64,000 nucleotides of DNA from Gavia stellata (GCF_030936135.1 NC_082619.1:6513208-6577207), one strand, 5' to 3'. Positions 30,251 through 44,689 are shown, numbered from the stretch's first letter. The notes: a model not told the origin generated them from the letters alone. Translations and numbers: made by a program.

Positions 30251-33200
30251 CCCCCCACCCCTGAGCACAGCAGCTGCTTTAATTTGCAGTTTTCTCCCCC
30301 AAAACTCATCTGCAACTTCCTGACTTGAAAACGTGGCTGTCTCAAGGCTTTTCCCCCCCAAATCCTTATTTTCTCACATTTCATTGCAATGATTAAACTT
30401 CTTTCTACCGGACTCCCCCATCACCCAGCTCGTGTGGGGACAGGGGGGCTGCCTGGGGCATTACCCCCCACCCCAGCTCCCCGCACCCCTCTGCGCAGCC
30501 CCGGCCACGAAACACCGCAGAACGGATTAATTTCTTCGAAGCACTTTATTTTCCATGCTTCCCAGGTCGTGATGGATGCCCCTCCAGGGATCCCTGCTCA
30601 TAACCCATATTTCAACTCTGAACTCAAATTTTCTGACCAGGCCTCCTCTAAAACGTAGTTTATTCTTAATAATACTTTCCACTTTCATCTCCAGCCCTGC
30701 GAGTGCTTTACAAATGTTAAATAATTAAACGCCACGACACCCTTGGGAGAGAGGTAAGCGTTATTATCACTATTTGTAAGAGAAGCACTGACAGAGCCTT
30801 CTGTGCAACGTAACCCCGGGTTTAACTCACTTCTCTGGAGCAGCACAGGTACTTACATCACTGAGAGCAAATACACCTGCCACAGGGAAGTTGTAGTAAG
30901 AAAGCCGAATTTTAATGCTTTAAATATATCCACCCTGTTTTATAAATTACTTCATGGTTAGAAGTGCTGTCTGGCAATCCCCTGTCTTTTTCTTTTTTAA
31001 TTATTATTTTGATTTATTAAAATCAAATCTATTCCCCTCACCCTGTCCCGCAATGTTGTTTAAACAGGTGGCTTCTTGTAAAAATAATTATCCATTAATT
31101 CATCCTCTCTCAGCACTCGGAGAGGTGGGCGCTACTGGAAGGGTGGAAGCATCCCGCAGGCATCCTGATTTTTATCGGCGATGGGGTTGGATGCCCAAAC
31201 CCTGTGTGTTGTTTCAGGTGGGGCGATTCAGATTTTCCAGAGGCAAAAGCCAAGCTGCAGGCATTTCTTTTCTCTAGTTAGGCAGCTCCTCCATGAAATT
31301 GTTTCATGAACGTCCTAGGAGCCTGCTGCTATTTTAATACGTGTCCCGCAAGCCCTGGAATAAATCAGAATAAATAGGGGTGCTGCAGGCATATGGAAGG
31401 CTTTACCCCAAAAAAACCCTACACCTGAAACCGAGGTTGGGAAATAAATGAGAGGAAAATGAGTGGTGAGATGGAGGGCCTGGAAACATGAAGAATTATT
31501 TAGCTGGGGAGTTGCTGCCTCTCTGTGCAAGCTCATGACAAAAAACAGGGGATGTCCAAAAACACAACTGAAGCACCGAAAATGCCATGCAGAAATCTTG
31601 GTTAGTAGTGACGAAGTTGCTGGAGCTGGTACATAAATTCCACAGCTCCTCTCATCTTGAAAGGCTGAGTTTAGCTAAAAACCTCAACCTTTAGCTAAAC
31701 CTGTCGCTGAAATGGAAATCTGCCCCTACTAAATGCTCTGCTGTGGCGTGTTGGTGTTTCTTGGCTACCAGGAAATTTGCACTGTCAAATATTTGCAGAA
31801 TGAAACCATAGGGTGTGTGTGTGGGGGGGTGGATCTTACTATAAGGAAACAAAGAACCTCTCCATGTGTATTTATTGTTGTAAAGACCATCCCGGAGCTG
31901 GGGGTTAAACAGAATCTGACCTCAGCAGAACTTCTCATGTCCACGTGGTCCAGAGCAACTATTCCCCAATAAAACGTATTAAAAAAAAAAGTCCTAATTT
32001 ATAACTACATTTTCACTGGGGCTCAGCCACGCCTTAAAACCCTCATAGTTCCTTAAACATCCTTGAAATCACAGGTAAAGGCTATAACTCATCTGACCTG
32101 TGTTGGGATTTTGCCCTCTCACCAGCCACGGGCCCTGGGCTACCGCTGGAGGTGGGAGTCCTGCTCCGCACACCGCACCGTGCACCCAGCCAAAAAAACA
32201 AAAAAGCCAGGGCTCAAGTCCTGATTAGCAGCTTTTCTAAGTCTTATTGCCTTCACATGAAATTGGTCCTGGAAAAAAGTCATAACCCCTGTTCTAGGAA
32301 TTTTTGGGGCCCATCTCTAATTTTCCACCTCCTGATGTCTATTTTCTCCCTGCCTATCCCACGCAGAACTGCAGCCCCTAAACATATCCATAGGACCTCT
32401 GAGAGCAAACAGCAGCCTGCCGGTCTCTTTACACCAACATGCAAATCTGACCAGGAAAACAGGAGTTTGCTGCTCTGGGGAACATCTCAGGATGCCCTCT
32501 GGGAAGATATGCTCTTCGGTACCTGCAGTCTCCAAGGATGCAGTGTTAGGTACAGGCTGGAGCACGCAGTCGGAAGAGGAGGGAGCAATGAGTAAATTTG
32601 CTCGGGAAGAGCTCAGAATTAATGGGGGCAATGATGGAGTGTCAGAGCCAGGAAATTAGTTCCCTCGTTTTCGTGTGCTGGCAGAGGGGACGGGTGAAAG
32701 AGTCATCCGCCGCGGAGAGATGAGCTGCACTGGTTGCCCGCAATTTTAGAATGCAGGAAAATTGGAAAGCAAGCTGGAGAGTTGCCTGGCACACTCACCC
32801 AGACACAGATATTTATGTGGTCCCTCCCTGGGGTATCGACGCGTTTTCCAACGGAGATAATTACCCCTTGTTTTCCTTTCCCCCCTCCTGCACCTATGCG
32901 TGTGAAACCTGCCCGAAGGAGCAGTGCTGCGCAATGTAGCACTTGCCGCAGGCAATATAGCTGCGGGAAAACAGTTGCATACCTACATCCTCCCATTTTT
33001 AAATGGGCCACCTCCTACAGATGCAACAGCAAGCAGCTCTGTCCCATCAGCCTTCCCGCGACCCCTTCGAAGCATCCTCCCATCTCGGCGTTGTTCGGCG
33101 GCTGAGCACGTACCCGTCGCATGCAACCCAGCTCTGCAGCGATGCTGAAGTACCCTGCAAGAGGGGAAGGGGCCAAGACCCGCAGCTGCCTCCAAACTGC

Positions 33201-36200
33201 CATCAGCACGATTTACTCCTCACTGTGGGCAGCTTTAGTCCCCGCGCCGGCTGCCGTGGGGAGCAAAAAGAGCCCCGGGGCAGCGCAAACTGGGAATTAT
33301 CAAAGGAGATGGTGAGGGACTCATTGAGCTCTGCTTGAAACGTGACCTAATTCTTGCAAACGCCCTGTTCCCTCGCGAAGACGTCTAGGAAGGAGTTTGC
33401 CAGATGGCAAATGGAGAAGATGAATAAATCCGCTACGGCACATCTGCAGCTGCAGAGCAAACAGTGCCCGTGCACGGCCGGACCGAAAGGGGATTGCTTT
33501 GGGGCAGAGCCTGGCAAAGAAAGCAGACAGAACTGAAAAAAAACCCCAAAGGTTTCTATTACAGCCTCCCCGCAAACAGATCTGAGACCCCGGCTGGGTA
33601 AAAACAGGCGAGAGGGGACTGGAATTAAATAAAAGCAGGGAGAGCTCAGCCACGATGTGATTCAAACTGCATCAGTCCCAGCTGGATGCCAGCACTGCAG
33701 CGTGCCTGGACAAGGCAAAAGCCTTAACAAGGGACAGAAGATCATTAAAAAGAAAATTGTGTAGCCAGATAAAAGAAATGTAAGAGAAAGCGAAGGCGGA
33801 GAGCAAGAAAACAGTGAAAGGCAGCAGAAGGGGAGATGCAGGGAGAGGTGGTGAAGGCTGGAGGTTAAAGCGATTGTACCGAAAAGGGAGCACAAAGTGG
33901 GCAAAACTCCGTGGGAAATTTTAACAGGGGCAAGCAGGGTAAAAAATAAAATAACTCACAGCTGATGCGGAGCAAAAAAAGCAGGCAGGCAAGGAAATGC
34001 TCCGTGAAACCACCTCCATCCCCGCATCGGAGAGGGGTGACACCCGCACGACCCAGCCCGGAGGGAGGTACAGGCAGCCGGTGGGCAGCTGGGCTAGGGC
34101 TGTGCCCTTGGTGTTGGCCCCTGGGAGCCAGGCAAAATTAAGTCTTCAAATCCTGGGAGCTGCCCCTTTTTATTCCCCCAGCGACCATTCTTGGCGCAAC
34201 TGCAGCGCTTCTCGGCTCAATAAATTGCTGTTTTTTTCCCCCCAGGCCCTTATAGAGGGAGCTGGTGCAGGCGGAAGAAGGGCACAGCAAAAATTCTTCC
34301 CAGAGGTTTGATTTTGGGGTTTTTCCCCCCCTCCTTCAAGCTGCCATTCAGCAGGGAGTGGAGCAAGGGCACATCTCGGTGGCAGAGGGAGGAATGTCAC
34401 CTCCCCAGCCCCGCAGCTGGGCTGGCCCTTGCTGTCCATACCCACCTCGCCGATTAAAGCCAACGGCATTTATGTGGGGAGTGGTTGATCTTCAACCCCC
34501 GGAGCTGGAAGAAACGTCTCTGGCTGATGGCGAGGTTATGGGGGACGTGCGGCTGCGAGAGACGGGCAGGATCGGATGTGGTGGGTAGTTTCATCTGCAA
34601 AGAGAGAGGGGAAAATTAGCTCGTGGTCTTGACATGTTAACGCTTTTTAAATCGGGTTTGGGAAGCATCATCGTTAATACTGATATTTACTTTTTCTTCT
34701 TCCCCATATTTACCATCAGTTACAATTTTTACCCGCTGTTACTCCCAGCACTCCAGCTCCAACTCTCTTTCCTGAGCAAACATTCACAATTTCTGCTAAT
34801 TTTCAGCATCCTGATGGATCCTAAAAGTTACATTTCATCAAAACCCATACCTTGGGCTAGGGGACAAGAGCAAATTCAAAACCTGCTATTTATTGACCTT
34901 TAATAATAGAAATACAGCCCCAATGCGCTACAAGCCAGCATCTCCCCAAGCTCTGCAGAAGCGACCTTGGATGGGGAAGCATTTCAGCCTGCCCCGTAAA
35001 TCCATGCCCATGAAGGAGGATGCTTTGGGAGGGCTGCGGGGAAAGCGGGTGCTGGGATTTTGGGGAGCACCCTTCACACCTGCCAGCTTGCAGCAGGGAT
35101 TTGTGTTGTTAAATGGGAGAAGAGAGGCAGCGAGTGGCGGGGAGGGGTCCTTGTGGATGCGGGGACGAGGGGTGCGGGATGCTGCTGCTGTCCCGGCCTT
35201 GGGGACCGGCTGCCGCGCGGCGTGGCCGTACATGTTTCGGGTGTGCAGAAATGAACCCCAGGAAAATCTGGGAACACTAGGTGGAGCTGAGGGCTCGCAG
35301 AAAGGCTCCCACACCACCGCCAAGGGATGCTCAGGGGTGCCAGGGGCTGCATCCCCATTTCGGGGTTGGCTTTCCGCTCATGGAGCCCAGCTCCCAGCGA
35401 GAAACTCCTTGTGTCCCCTTGTCACAGCCCTCCCTCTGCTAAAGGCACTTTGCAGCAGGTGGGCTGCAGCACTGGTTTTAGGAAGACTAGCTCTAACCTG
35501 GTCCCTTCCCCACCTTTTCTAGGGTTGTAACCAGACATCACATCCCTGTTTTACCAATGGGGAAACTGAGGCACAAGGCGAGGCATAACCCAGGACAGTT
35601 TCCATCCCCACCCGCTGCCCCAACCCACCCGGCAGCATTGCTTTTCCAGCGAGGAGGTAGCATTGCCTTTGAGTGAGCCCTAAAACAAATGCCAAGGGGT
35701 TCAAACCATCCTTAAAAAAAATAAAAATAAGGATTGCAGCAAAGTGCCCGTTTTCAGCCACCGATCTCTTTGGTGCTGCGGCTTTTGCATGCATACACGA
35801 GTTTTCCAGCACCCTTAGCCACTCCTCTGAGAAACAAGGGGGCTGCTAATTAGGGTGAAACCCACTCAGGGCTGCCCCCCCTCTCCCCCAGCCCCCTTCA
35901 CCCACTGCCTCCCATTCCTCCCCACCACTCGTGGGCTCCGGTTACGCCGCGGGTCCATAAACAGCGTCTAAAATAATTGCGCAGTTGTCACCGTTGGGTA
36001 GGGGAAGGGGGGGGACTATTTTAAAACGCCCGGCTTAGCCCAAAGGGCCGAGGGGATTGTGGCACGGCCCAGCTGTCCCCGCCGAGTGCGGGCGGGTGCT
36101 TCAAAGTACCAGGCGGGATGCCTCAGCGCCAGCCTGTCCTCATCGTTTCGGCCAGGGAAGGGAGCCAAGCTAGCCGGGGACGAGCTAATGGTGTTTTGAC

Positions 36201-39200
36201 GTATAGTTTCAAGAGCAATTGCTGGGGCTCGGGAGATGTGGGGAGCAGCTGGAAGGGACCTGGAGGTGATGGAAGGAGGATGGGTGAAGGGCAGGGGAGA
36301 AAAGGAGGAGGTTGGGAGAGGGGTGCAGACGTGGCGAGGTTGCACATCCCATTTGACTTTAGAAATTGGGGGGAAAAACACCCAAAGCAGAGGGATGCTG
36401 CAGTGCCTCTGCTCAGGTGCTGCAAGCCCTGGATGGTTGCAGGCACAGAGACATGAGCCCAAAGGGAAGCACATCTCACCGTAGCTCTTCTCCTTGTCCC
36501 GTACCACTTCTGACAGCGACACAGCTGGTATCTCCCCTCACCGGGGCAAAACTCGGCGTCTGGAGGAGACAAGAAACACATCTCCTAATCCCACAGGACT
36601 ACCAAGCTTTGACCTGCCTCGGTCATCAAGGCAAGGCTTCCCCATAGCTCCAGGCCAGAAGACAATACTTTTTATGCTGCCTATAGTGTAAGAGCTGGTG
36701 ACTAAAGCATTATTGGTGAAAGAAAACCCAACCTGTCATTCCCTTTGGTTAGCGTGAGGCTGGATGGCCGGGAGACAACAAGGATGCTGTCTTCATCTTG
36801 GCCTCTTGCTTGTACTCTTGCTCCGCCTGCATGCGAGCAGGATTGCCCTCCCTCCTGATGGTCCCCCATTGCTGAGCCTGGTGAAAAGGCAATGCTCAGC
36901 TGGGGTGACTCTTCCAGGCTCTCTGCTTGATTTTTGCATCATTTCTCCTCAAACCACTGAAGCACGCTGTCTGCACACTTCCCACATTTAGATTTCCAGG
37001 GATTGTGTCTCCATCCTGGTGACCTTCCTGTCCCCTATGCGGTCCCACTGCTTTGGCCATCGAGGTGAAATTAGCCTGCCGAGTCAACCACCCCAGGAGA
37101 TGAACAGCCCAATAAATAACAGACCCTCTTGTTCCTCCAAATAACCCTCCCCTCCCTTTCCCAGAAGTACTGGGCACTAGTTAGTCCTGAACTTTGATTT
37201 TTTGAGAAAAAAACCCATAATTAGCATTCTGATCAATTGGGTATTACCACTTTTCACAGCTCTCATTCATCGCTCACCTCTTGCCTGCGCAAGGTTACAC
37301 ACGAGGACTGAGTTAGCTCTTCCACCACCATGCGATCAAGGAAAGCGTGATTAAAAAAAGTGGTATTTCATCACATGCTCTCTTGAGGCACAAACGACGT
37401 CCATCCATCTCACACTTTGGCTCCATCAACTATTAAAAGTCTCATGCAAAGACCATCAAGGGTTTTCCCGCATATCCTATACAACAGACATATCTGGATA
37501 ACCACGATGTGTTATCCCAACCTTTTGGTTAAATGGGGGGAGGCTTGGCAAACCAAAACAGGGCTTTACCTGAAGCCAGGACAAACCATTCAGGAATCAC
37601 ATGCCCACCTCAGAGAGGCCGAAGGCTTGGACCCCTCGCAAGGTGAACCCAGAGCGATTCCCAATGCCAGGCAAGAGCCGTCTTTCAGCAGCTGCAAGCC
37701 ATTTATTAGATGGGTTTGAACGCTTCGGCAAAAGCCGAGCCTGGGGGACGGAGGCGGAGGGGGCAGACAAATGTGAAAAAAAAAAAAGAATTGTGTTAAT
37801 TACCAGTCCATTTGTATGACGCGAAGCTGCCCCGGTCCGTCATCTCGTCCCTCCGAGCCGCGGTTTGTCGGGTCTTAGGCTTTCATGCCGGAGTCCCAGT
37901 GGGACCCGTGTTTCTCCGCATTGCCATAGGGACGGCAGCTGCAGCTGACTTCTCCTGTTAGAAGGGACCGCCGGCGCTCCAGAAACCATTTCAGGAGCAT
38001 TTGTCGCAACAGCTTCTGCTAATCTCTCTTTCATTTGTAATTATTTTCTCGCCCAGGCGCTCCGACACCGGAGCCGTGCTCCCAGCCCGCCCCTGCAGCC
38101 ATATGGGAGCGTCGTCGGCTGCGCTCAGGGATGTCATGGCGAGATAAAAAAGGATGCAGGGGCGGGAGCAGAGACGGTCTTGCAGGGAGGATGGTGGGCT
38201 TCAAACGGGCTGGGGCTCCTCCGAAGGCGATTGAAGTGGGCCGAGGGATGGAGCCGGCAGCCTTTGAGGCAGCCCGCGCCACCTCGGCCAAGAATAATTG
38301 AACAAATAGTTTATCTGGTGAACCAACAGCTGTAGGGAACAGGCGATTTCCAGAGGATTAGGGGAGAGCTGTGAAAGGGAGCTCCCACGGGAAGCCTAAA
38401 ACCCTCATCTTGAATTCAACCGGCCAAGAACACATGTTGGAGCCTTTGACTTACTTTTTAAGCAACTTTTTCTGCCCCCACCCCCTTTTTTTCCAAACTA
38501 CTCCACCAACCAAAAAGTTTTAGTTGTTGAAGCACAAGGCAGGAAAACAGGGTCCAGGGGAGAGACATGAATTATTTAGTGGCAGATGATTTCTAAATGG
38601 GGTTTTCCTGGTTTATTTGCATGTAATCCTGGCAGCATTATTGTAACTTTTTCCCCCAGCACTTCCATTTGGTGGGTTTTAAGTTCATAGCAGTCACCAG
38701 CAAGGCAAGGAATCAAGAGAGATGACTTGTCAAGCAAAGCTGAGCCACAGCATGAAGCCAAGATGTGCTTTACCTTGCAGCCACTTCACATTGCAGCCTC
38801 TTCGTCCTCTGCCATGGCACAAACACCCAAAACAAACACTCTACACCCAGCTGCTGTTTTGCCCGGGGTAAAGTCAGAGCAGATCTAATCCCAAACCCCT
38901 CGGCTTTTGATTGCATGTGAATAGATACAGTTAGAGATGAAGATAAGGCGCCTCGGGAGTGGGTTGCAGCTCAGCTATGGAAACTGCTTCTACCTCTTGT
39001 CCCACGGAATGCTCCAACCTCAACCTGAAGGATCATGTCGGGGAGAGATCATCCCGGCTGTGCCCCGCACCTCCCCTCCCCAAAGGCAGATGCTGCACCA
39101 CCTCTGAACCAGTCCCTCCCTAAAACCTTCCTGCAAAACCATCGGCTCTCACTCAGACACAGATTACAGCTTTTTCTGGCATCGTTTGCAAGGTCAGGAG

Positions 39201-39314
39201 CCTTCAGTAGCCACGGCTCACATCGCTCCAAAGTCAAGTGACATGGAGGTGGCACTGTGGAGTTGGAGATGCTCAGGGAAAGCCTCTAGCACCCACTGTA
39301 CCCCCTCTCAAAAC
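30251..39314. other. Upstream non-coding region, GC-rich patches
   Basis: No gene is recognised. GC-rich stretches (about 29.5-30.5, 33.0-34.6, 34.9-35.5 and 37.8-38.3 kb) give long chance frames such as 34893-35522 plus. Possible regulatory blocks occur near 35.94-36.0 and 37.78-38.06 kb. Confidence 0.45.
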
Positions 39315-39388
39315 ACCTGCAGACCACCTCAAAACCATCTCAATCCACCTGCAGACCACCTCAAAACCATCTCAATCCACCTGCAGAC
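39315..39388. repeat. Minisatellite, 32-bp unit, about 2.3 copies
   Basis: The unit beginning ACCTGCAGACCACCTCAAAA starts at 39315, 39347 and 39379. The first two copies are identical and the third is truncated after about 10 bases. A related CTCAAAACACCTGC word precedes the array. Confidence 0.95.
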
Positions 39389-42300
39389 ACCCACAGAGGG
39401 GTGAAACCCAGTGAGCGTCACCAGGGATGAGCTCACCCTGGCCAGAGAGATGTGTCTATAAGAGCTAGGATGAGCTGCTGGCTTGACCTCCCTCTCTCTC
39501 CCTTCGCTGCAGAGTCAAGACAACCGGCTTTGATGAAACACCTCATTTTCAAACAGCCACATGAGATAAAACCCCTTTTCCCAGCCAGAGGCAAACTCTG
39601 GTCACCCATGTGGCCGGGCACGGCAGACCTTGCAAACCCAACGCCAAAATCATACCCAAGTATTCACCCCAAAACAGCCCAAGTTTGAGGTTCTCCCCAT
39701 TTTCCCCCCAGCATGAAAGAGTGCCTTAGCCTAAACCACACCGTATTTAAAGATGGAGATCTGGTGGCGTCAACACACTGGTCACAGCAGGTTTCCTCCT
39801 AACCTGGTCTGCAGGAGATGGGAGGACAGAGCTGGTGGAAAGCACTAAGGTCAGCGGCACACCCCCTTCCCTTCACACCAACTCCAGATCTGTCCTCAGA
39901 CTTAATTTGGATCAAGAGAGAGACGATCTAATCACTATTTTTAGAAAACTAGTCCTCGGTTGAGTATGCATTTGGCAATCCCTGCAGCTGCATCACCAGC
40001 AATGAAACCTTTGGGGATGGGTTTTGCCTAACTCCAGTCACTCAGTAAGAAAATAAACTTTTAAGCCCTTCCCTTGCCAGTACAAAACTGTTCTTTACTG
40101 CCTTTTCACCAGAGCATTATCCAGGCTAGTTCTAAATTCATAGGGAGTGAGAGCTCCCTGTAAAATTATGGCAATTTCTGATTTTTTTTTTCATTGTAGA
40201 GGGAAAAAATGTGACAATTTCTGGAGGAGAGATTTGCTGGGGGTTATTAAACCCAGTGTTTTAGGGGCAGATTTTGGCTTAGGGAGGTTATAAACCACTG
40301 ACTGCTGCAAGCTGCACAATTTACTAGGAAAAACCCAAACGATTGTTCTATGCCATATTTCTCAATGATGCACAGCTCAAAATTGCCCTTTTTTTGCTCT
40401 CCTTCCCTGGCATTCAGTGAATCTGTGTTTTCTGCTGGCTCCCAGCTGGTAGGTAAAAGGGGTGAGTGTGGAGGGGCTAAAGATCCTCAAAGCCTTGGAT
40501 GAGTCACTCAGCAGCTAAAAAAATTATTGTCAACTTCTAGATTTGGTGGATGGGGGGTGTGACTTCTAGAGAAAGCCAGGTTCAAGGCAGTTCTAGCAGA
40601 CGTCAGTACATAAACCACAGTTCAAGTGGAAAAAAAGGAGGGGAAAAAAACCCCTTCTAAATTATGGGCTGACGAGAACTTAACAAAAGGAGTCTCATTT
40701 GTTGGGGGTTTTTTTGGTTTTTTGGTTGTTTTTTTTATTTTTTTTTTTTTAAGTACCATTCAATCATTCCACTCACTGGAGAGACCTTAAATTGAATCTC
40801 AGCCCTAGAAAATGCATTACTTACTGCTGAATTGATGTCACTGCCAAAGAATTTTCTCTCGGCTTAAGCTGTCTGCAGCAACACGCCAGTGGCACGTTCG
40901 AGACGTTTCCCTATTTGTGGAGCGAAATTCCTTGTGCTGGTTCTTCACTTTTCCCCTTTCGCCCCATTCTTATTTAATTCCTTTTCGAGGGTGGGATGCG
41001 CTCAACTAGAGTTGAGCGGACCAAATGAAGCAGCAGTTCGCTGCAGATTTCTGCCGTCAATGGGAAACGTTCGCACATCCCACCCGGGTTTTGCCCGCAG
41101 CATCAAGGATTCACCTCCAGATCCACCGTGGGCATCGCAACGTCTCCCCTCTAACTGACCATCCATTGCACGAGCGGGATTTAGACAAGCATTAAAATCA
41201 CAATGAAGATTCAACATCTACCAGCGGTTTGAACCGGAGCCTCTGCAACCCAGGAGCTGTTTGTCTCTTGAGTTTCGAGGCAGGTACATCGGTGACAAAC
41301 ACATTATCAGCGATGGAGCCTATCACTACGGCTGGCACGGAGGCGCACACCTTGTTTGCATTGCCAGGCTGCAGTTCCCAGGCCATAGGGTGCAATCGCT
41401 GGAGCTCCTCTGCAAAGGTGGCTGCTCCAGGTCACCGCTCAGGCACGCTGGCGTGATGTCACGCATTGCAGTATCATCATCTGCAGTATATTACGGGGCC
41501 ATTAGATGTCTCTGTGAGCTGCGATAGAAGCTGGGATGGAATCACACCTGGTAACAAACAGAGACAAAGCCGGGACTGGAGCGCAGCAGGAGCCCGGCTG
41601 GCTGCATCCCCAACTCTTTTCTGGTCCAGAAGGACATAAACTCACTTAACACATAACATCAAAGCTTCACGGGCGGGCCAACAAGTCTGCAATACATAAA
41701 ACATGTATTATATACGTGCACGGTAGAGCCAGCTCTTTGGGCAGACTGATACTCTTTAAAGGCTTCAGTTTAAAGCAACCTCAGCTTTGCTTGGGCTTCA
41801 GTAGAAATTAAGCGTCCTCATTATTTAACAAGCCCAAATCTTAATTTCTTTGTTTCTCATTGCAGGTTTTTCCCGCCTTCCCATCCTGGTACCCAAACCA
41901 CAGTAATGTCCCTTGCTTTTACCTTCCCCCCTTTATTTGCTGCCAAAAGGCAGGCAAAAAGGTCACCAGGACTCTACTCACTACTAGTTTTTCCTTAGCC
42001 CTTGAGACTCCTTATTTTCTTTTCTTCTTGACAGAGCTTTCAAATCAGGACTTTTCCACATGGGTTATTGGTTTCTGTGGCTGTAATGGCTTTGCTTTTC
42101 CCCTTTTTGCACAAAGCGAGCAGAGAACAGCTTTTTACTATTTGAATGCAAAGCCATCTCAATCTCTTGGGCAACGGTTTCACCCAGGCTTCATTAAAAA
42201 GCTACAAATCAGCAGGTTCTTATTTGGAACTTTGTGCTGCCAAAATTGTCAGACAGAAAAAACCACCACAACTCCACAATTTGCCTACGAGACCTATATG

Positions 42301-43765
42301 AACCCAGCATGGGGACCAGAACCTTTCTGATTATTAAAACTGATTAATTAACTAACTTCAACTTAAGGAGAAAAGGAAACACATTTGCACCAAGAGATCC
42401 CACAAAGCAGTTGAGAGGTACTAAATTACCTTTCTGAGTACTTTCAAGCTTACTGAGATCTGGAAAAAAACCAACTCCAGGCAGCAAGTTCCGGCACAGA
42501 GGTGGGGAAAGGGGCTGCATCCCTGCAAACTGGGGCTCCCCTTCCAGCCCCTGGCTCCCCAGAGGTCTTCTCCATCACCTCCCTGGGCAGTTTTCACCCA
42601 GGACAGGGACACAACTAGCTGCCTGCCAGGTTTTCTCAGCTCCACGCTTCAGCTTTTCCTAGCAGTAGAGCTGACCCTGTTAATAGGAAAGGCAGACTGC
42701 AGCTGACTCACATTTTATTAGGTGCTGCCACAGAGGGGTTTCACCTGAAGGTACTTGGAAACACCAAGGCCCATTGGCCACACTCAGGTCTCTTCCCGTC
42801 ATGCATCTCCCATCCCCTCCAAGCCTTGCTGCCCTGGCTCATAGAAAAACCGTGAGATGGGCTAAACCAGCTGATAGCCTGGGATTATTTAATACGTTTT
42901 CATCCTGGTAGGAGATAGGGGGTTCACTTGTGACACTGTCTGGTTTTTATAACACTCCTCTCACCCACCCCTGCTTGAACTTTACGAGGACCCATCAGAT
43001 CTGTCTTCACTCCGGTCGTTTTCCGAATCTCCCGAGCCCCAAAGCCTTGCAGTTCATGGCCATTAAACAGGCTCAGCGTGGAGGTACCCGCAGGAGTGCC
43101 AAGGGAGAAGCTCTGAAGAGCAAATATGCAAAAACCATAAAGGAAACTACATCCTAGTGAAATCAGTAGGATTTACGATCACACTGGCATGTAAGCACCT
43201 GGTATCTGGCCCTGAATACGTATTTTAAGTATCGCACTGAATATAGGAAATGTGCTGAACCATTTCTATAGTGCCCTGGGCTCTTTTTACGGGTTCATTG
43301 CCTGAAGCCAGATCAATAAAATTGTGCAGTAAGGGGCTCTCAACCTACTTTTGGGAATGCTGCTTGAAGCCAGGGCTTTGCAAACCTTTCTTCCCTTCTC
43401 TAAGGAGGACAAATGCACCTAGCCAGCATTTTTGCCAACCCTTTCCCTCCCATCTTATTTCACAACCCCTCTGTCTCCCTCCTATCATCCTCCCTCCCTG
43501 CACGTACAATTGCTGATGTCTTCCCAACCAGATGCACACCTGCAGGAAAAGTTGGCATCTTCTCTTTCCAAGCTGTCATAGAGTCAAATAGTTTATGAGC
43601 CTATTGATGACAGATAAATTAATTGCAGAAAATACGAATGACTTAATATTTTGTGTGCTAATATCTTTTTTTTTCCTTCCTTTAAATCCACGTCACTGTA
43701 TAAGATATATCTCAGGCTATTTGGGTCGTGTTCAGATTCCCATGTCTCACCATCTACTTAAGGTG
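39389..43765. other. Non-coding region
   Basis: AT-richer DNA with the T-rich tract at 40.7 kb. No exon, RNA gene or recent mobile element is recognised. The plus frame at 41860-42330 (157 codons) lacks any domain. Confidence 0.45.
40701..40752. repeat. T/G-rich low-complexity tract
   Basis: A long run of T interrupted by GG and one A, on the plus strand. No transposon body is seen next to it. Confidence 0.85.
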
Positions 43766-43864
43766 GCAGAATCACAGAATCACTAAGGTTGGAAAAGACC
43801 TTTAAGATCATCAAGTCCAACCATTAACCCAACACCACCATGCCCACTAAACCATGTCCCGAAG
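43766..43864 (-). mobile_element. CR1 LINE 3' end fragment
   Basis: Minus-oriented CR1 terminus with inverted octamers (AGAATCACAGAATCACTAAG), then the complement of the 3' UTR as far as CCATGTCCCG. It is closely similar to the copies at 4.2 and 7.1 kb. Confidence 0.93.
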
Positions 43865-44689
43865 ATACCGTGTGGCTTGTGAGCTGCTGGATTCGATATT
43901 TTAAGAATGCAACACAACTTTTCTGGAAAGGTGCTTATTGACCTTAACTCAGCCTGAACTAAGGAGGGCAGTAGCAGGGACTTCTGGAGAAGATTTTCAC
44001 TGGGTACGAAAGCACACCCAAATCCCACGGCAGTCACCGGTACCCAGATTCATCCCACCCTGCTTAACCACAGGGCTCAGGCTCTCTTTGTAGATGTCAG
44101 ACAGAGGAGGTAATTCAAACTACCCTGATCATCTCTGGCAACAGTAGTCTTTCTTCGCTGGCTGCATGGAGGGGAAAAAAAAGCTTTTAAAGGCTGAGCC
44201 CTATACAAAACATGGGAGAATCCACAGCTTTTATGGCTCATCCCCCTGTGACACTCTCCTGTGATGGATGAGATGAGTGTGGAATTGCTCCACGACTGGA
44301 TCTCTAGTTCAAGCCCTGGAGAGTTGTGGGGATTTGTCAGGTTTTGGTTCATCCCCCATCATCGGGCAAATGCTTGCAGACCCAGAAAGAGCCCAAATTA
44401 TGTATGAGGATGACCTGGATGTGGATGTTGTAAGCCCAGGTTGAATCTGGCCACAGATGCCCTGTCATTTATGCACGTATCAATGACTAACCCATTACTA
44501 CTCAGATAGAGATCTCTAGTCAATATATTAGATCATCCCCTGATATTGATCCAACAAGCTTCAATTATCTACTTAGATTTAAATGAATTTCAGTTTGTAA
44601 ATTGAGGACAATCATCTGACTGTTTTATGCAACAGAGTAAGCAGCAGGATTGATAAGCAGTCTAGAAAATATGACATGTAAAGGGAGAC

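Noticed and set aside
34893..35522. Longest intergenic plus-strand open frame (209 codons from a TTG)
   Set aside because: No domain, no ATG near the start, GC-rich composition that favours long chance frames, and no splice or poly(A) context.
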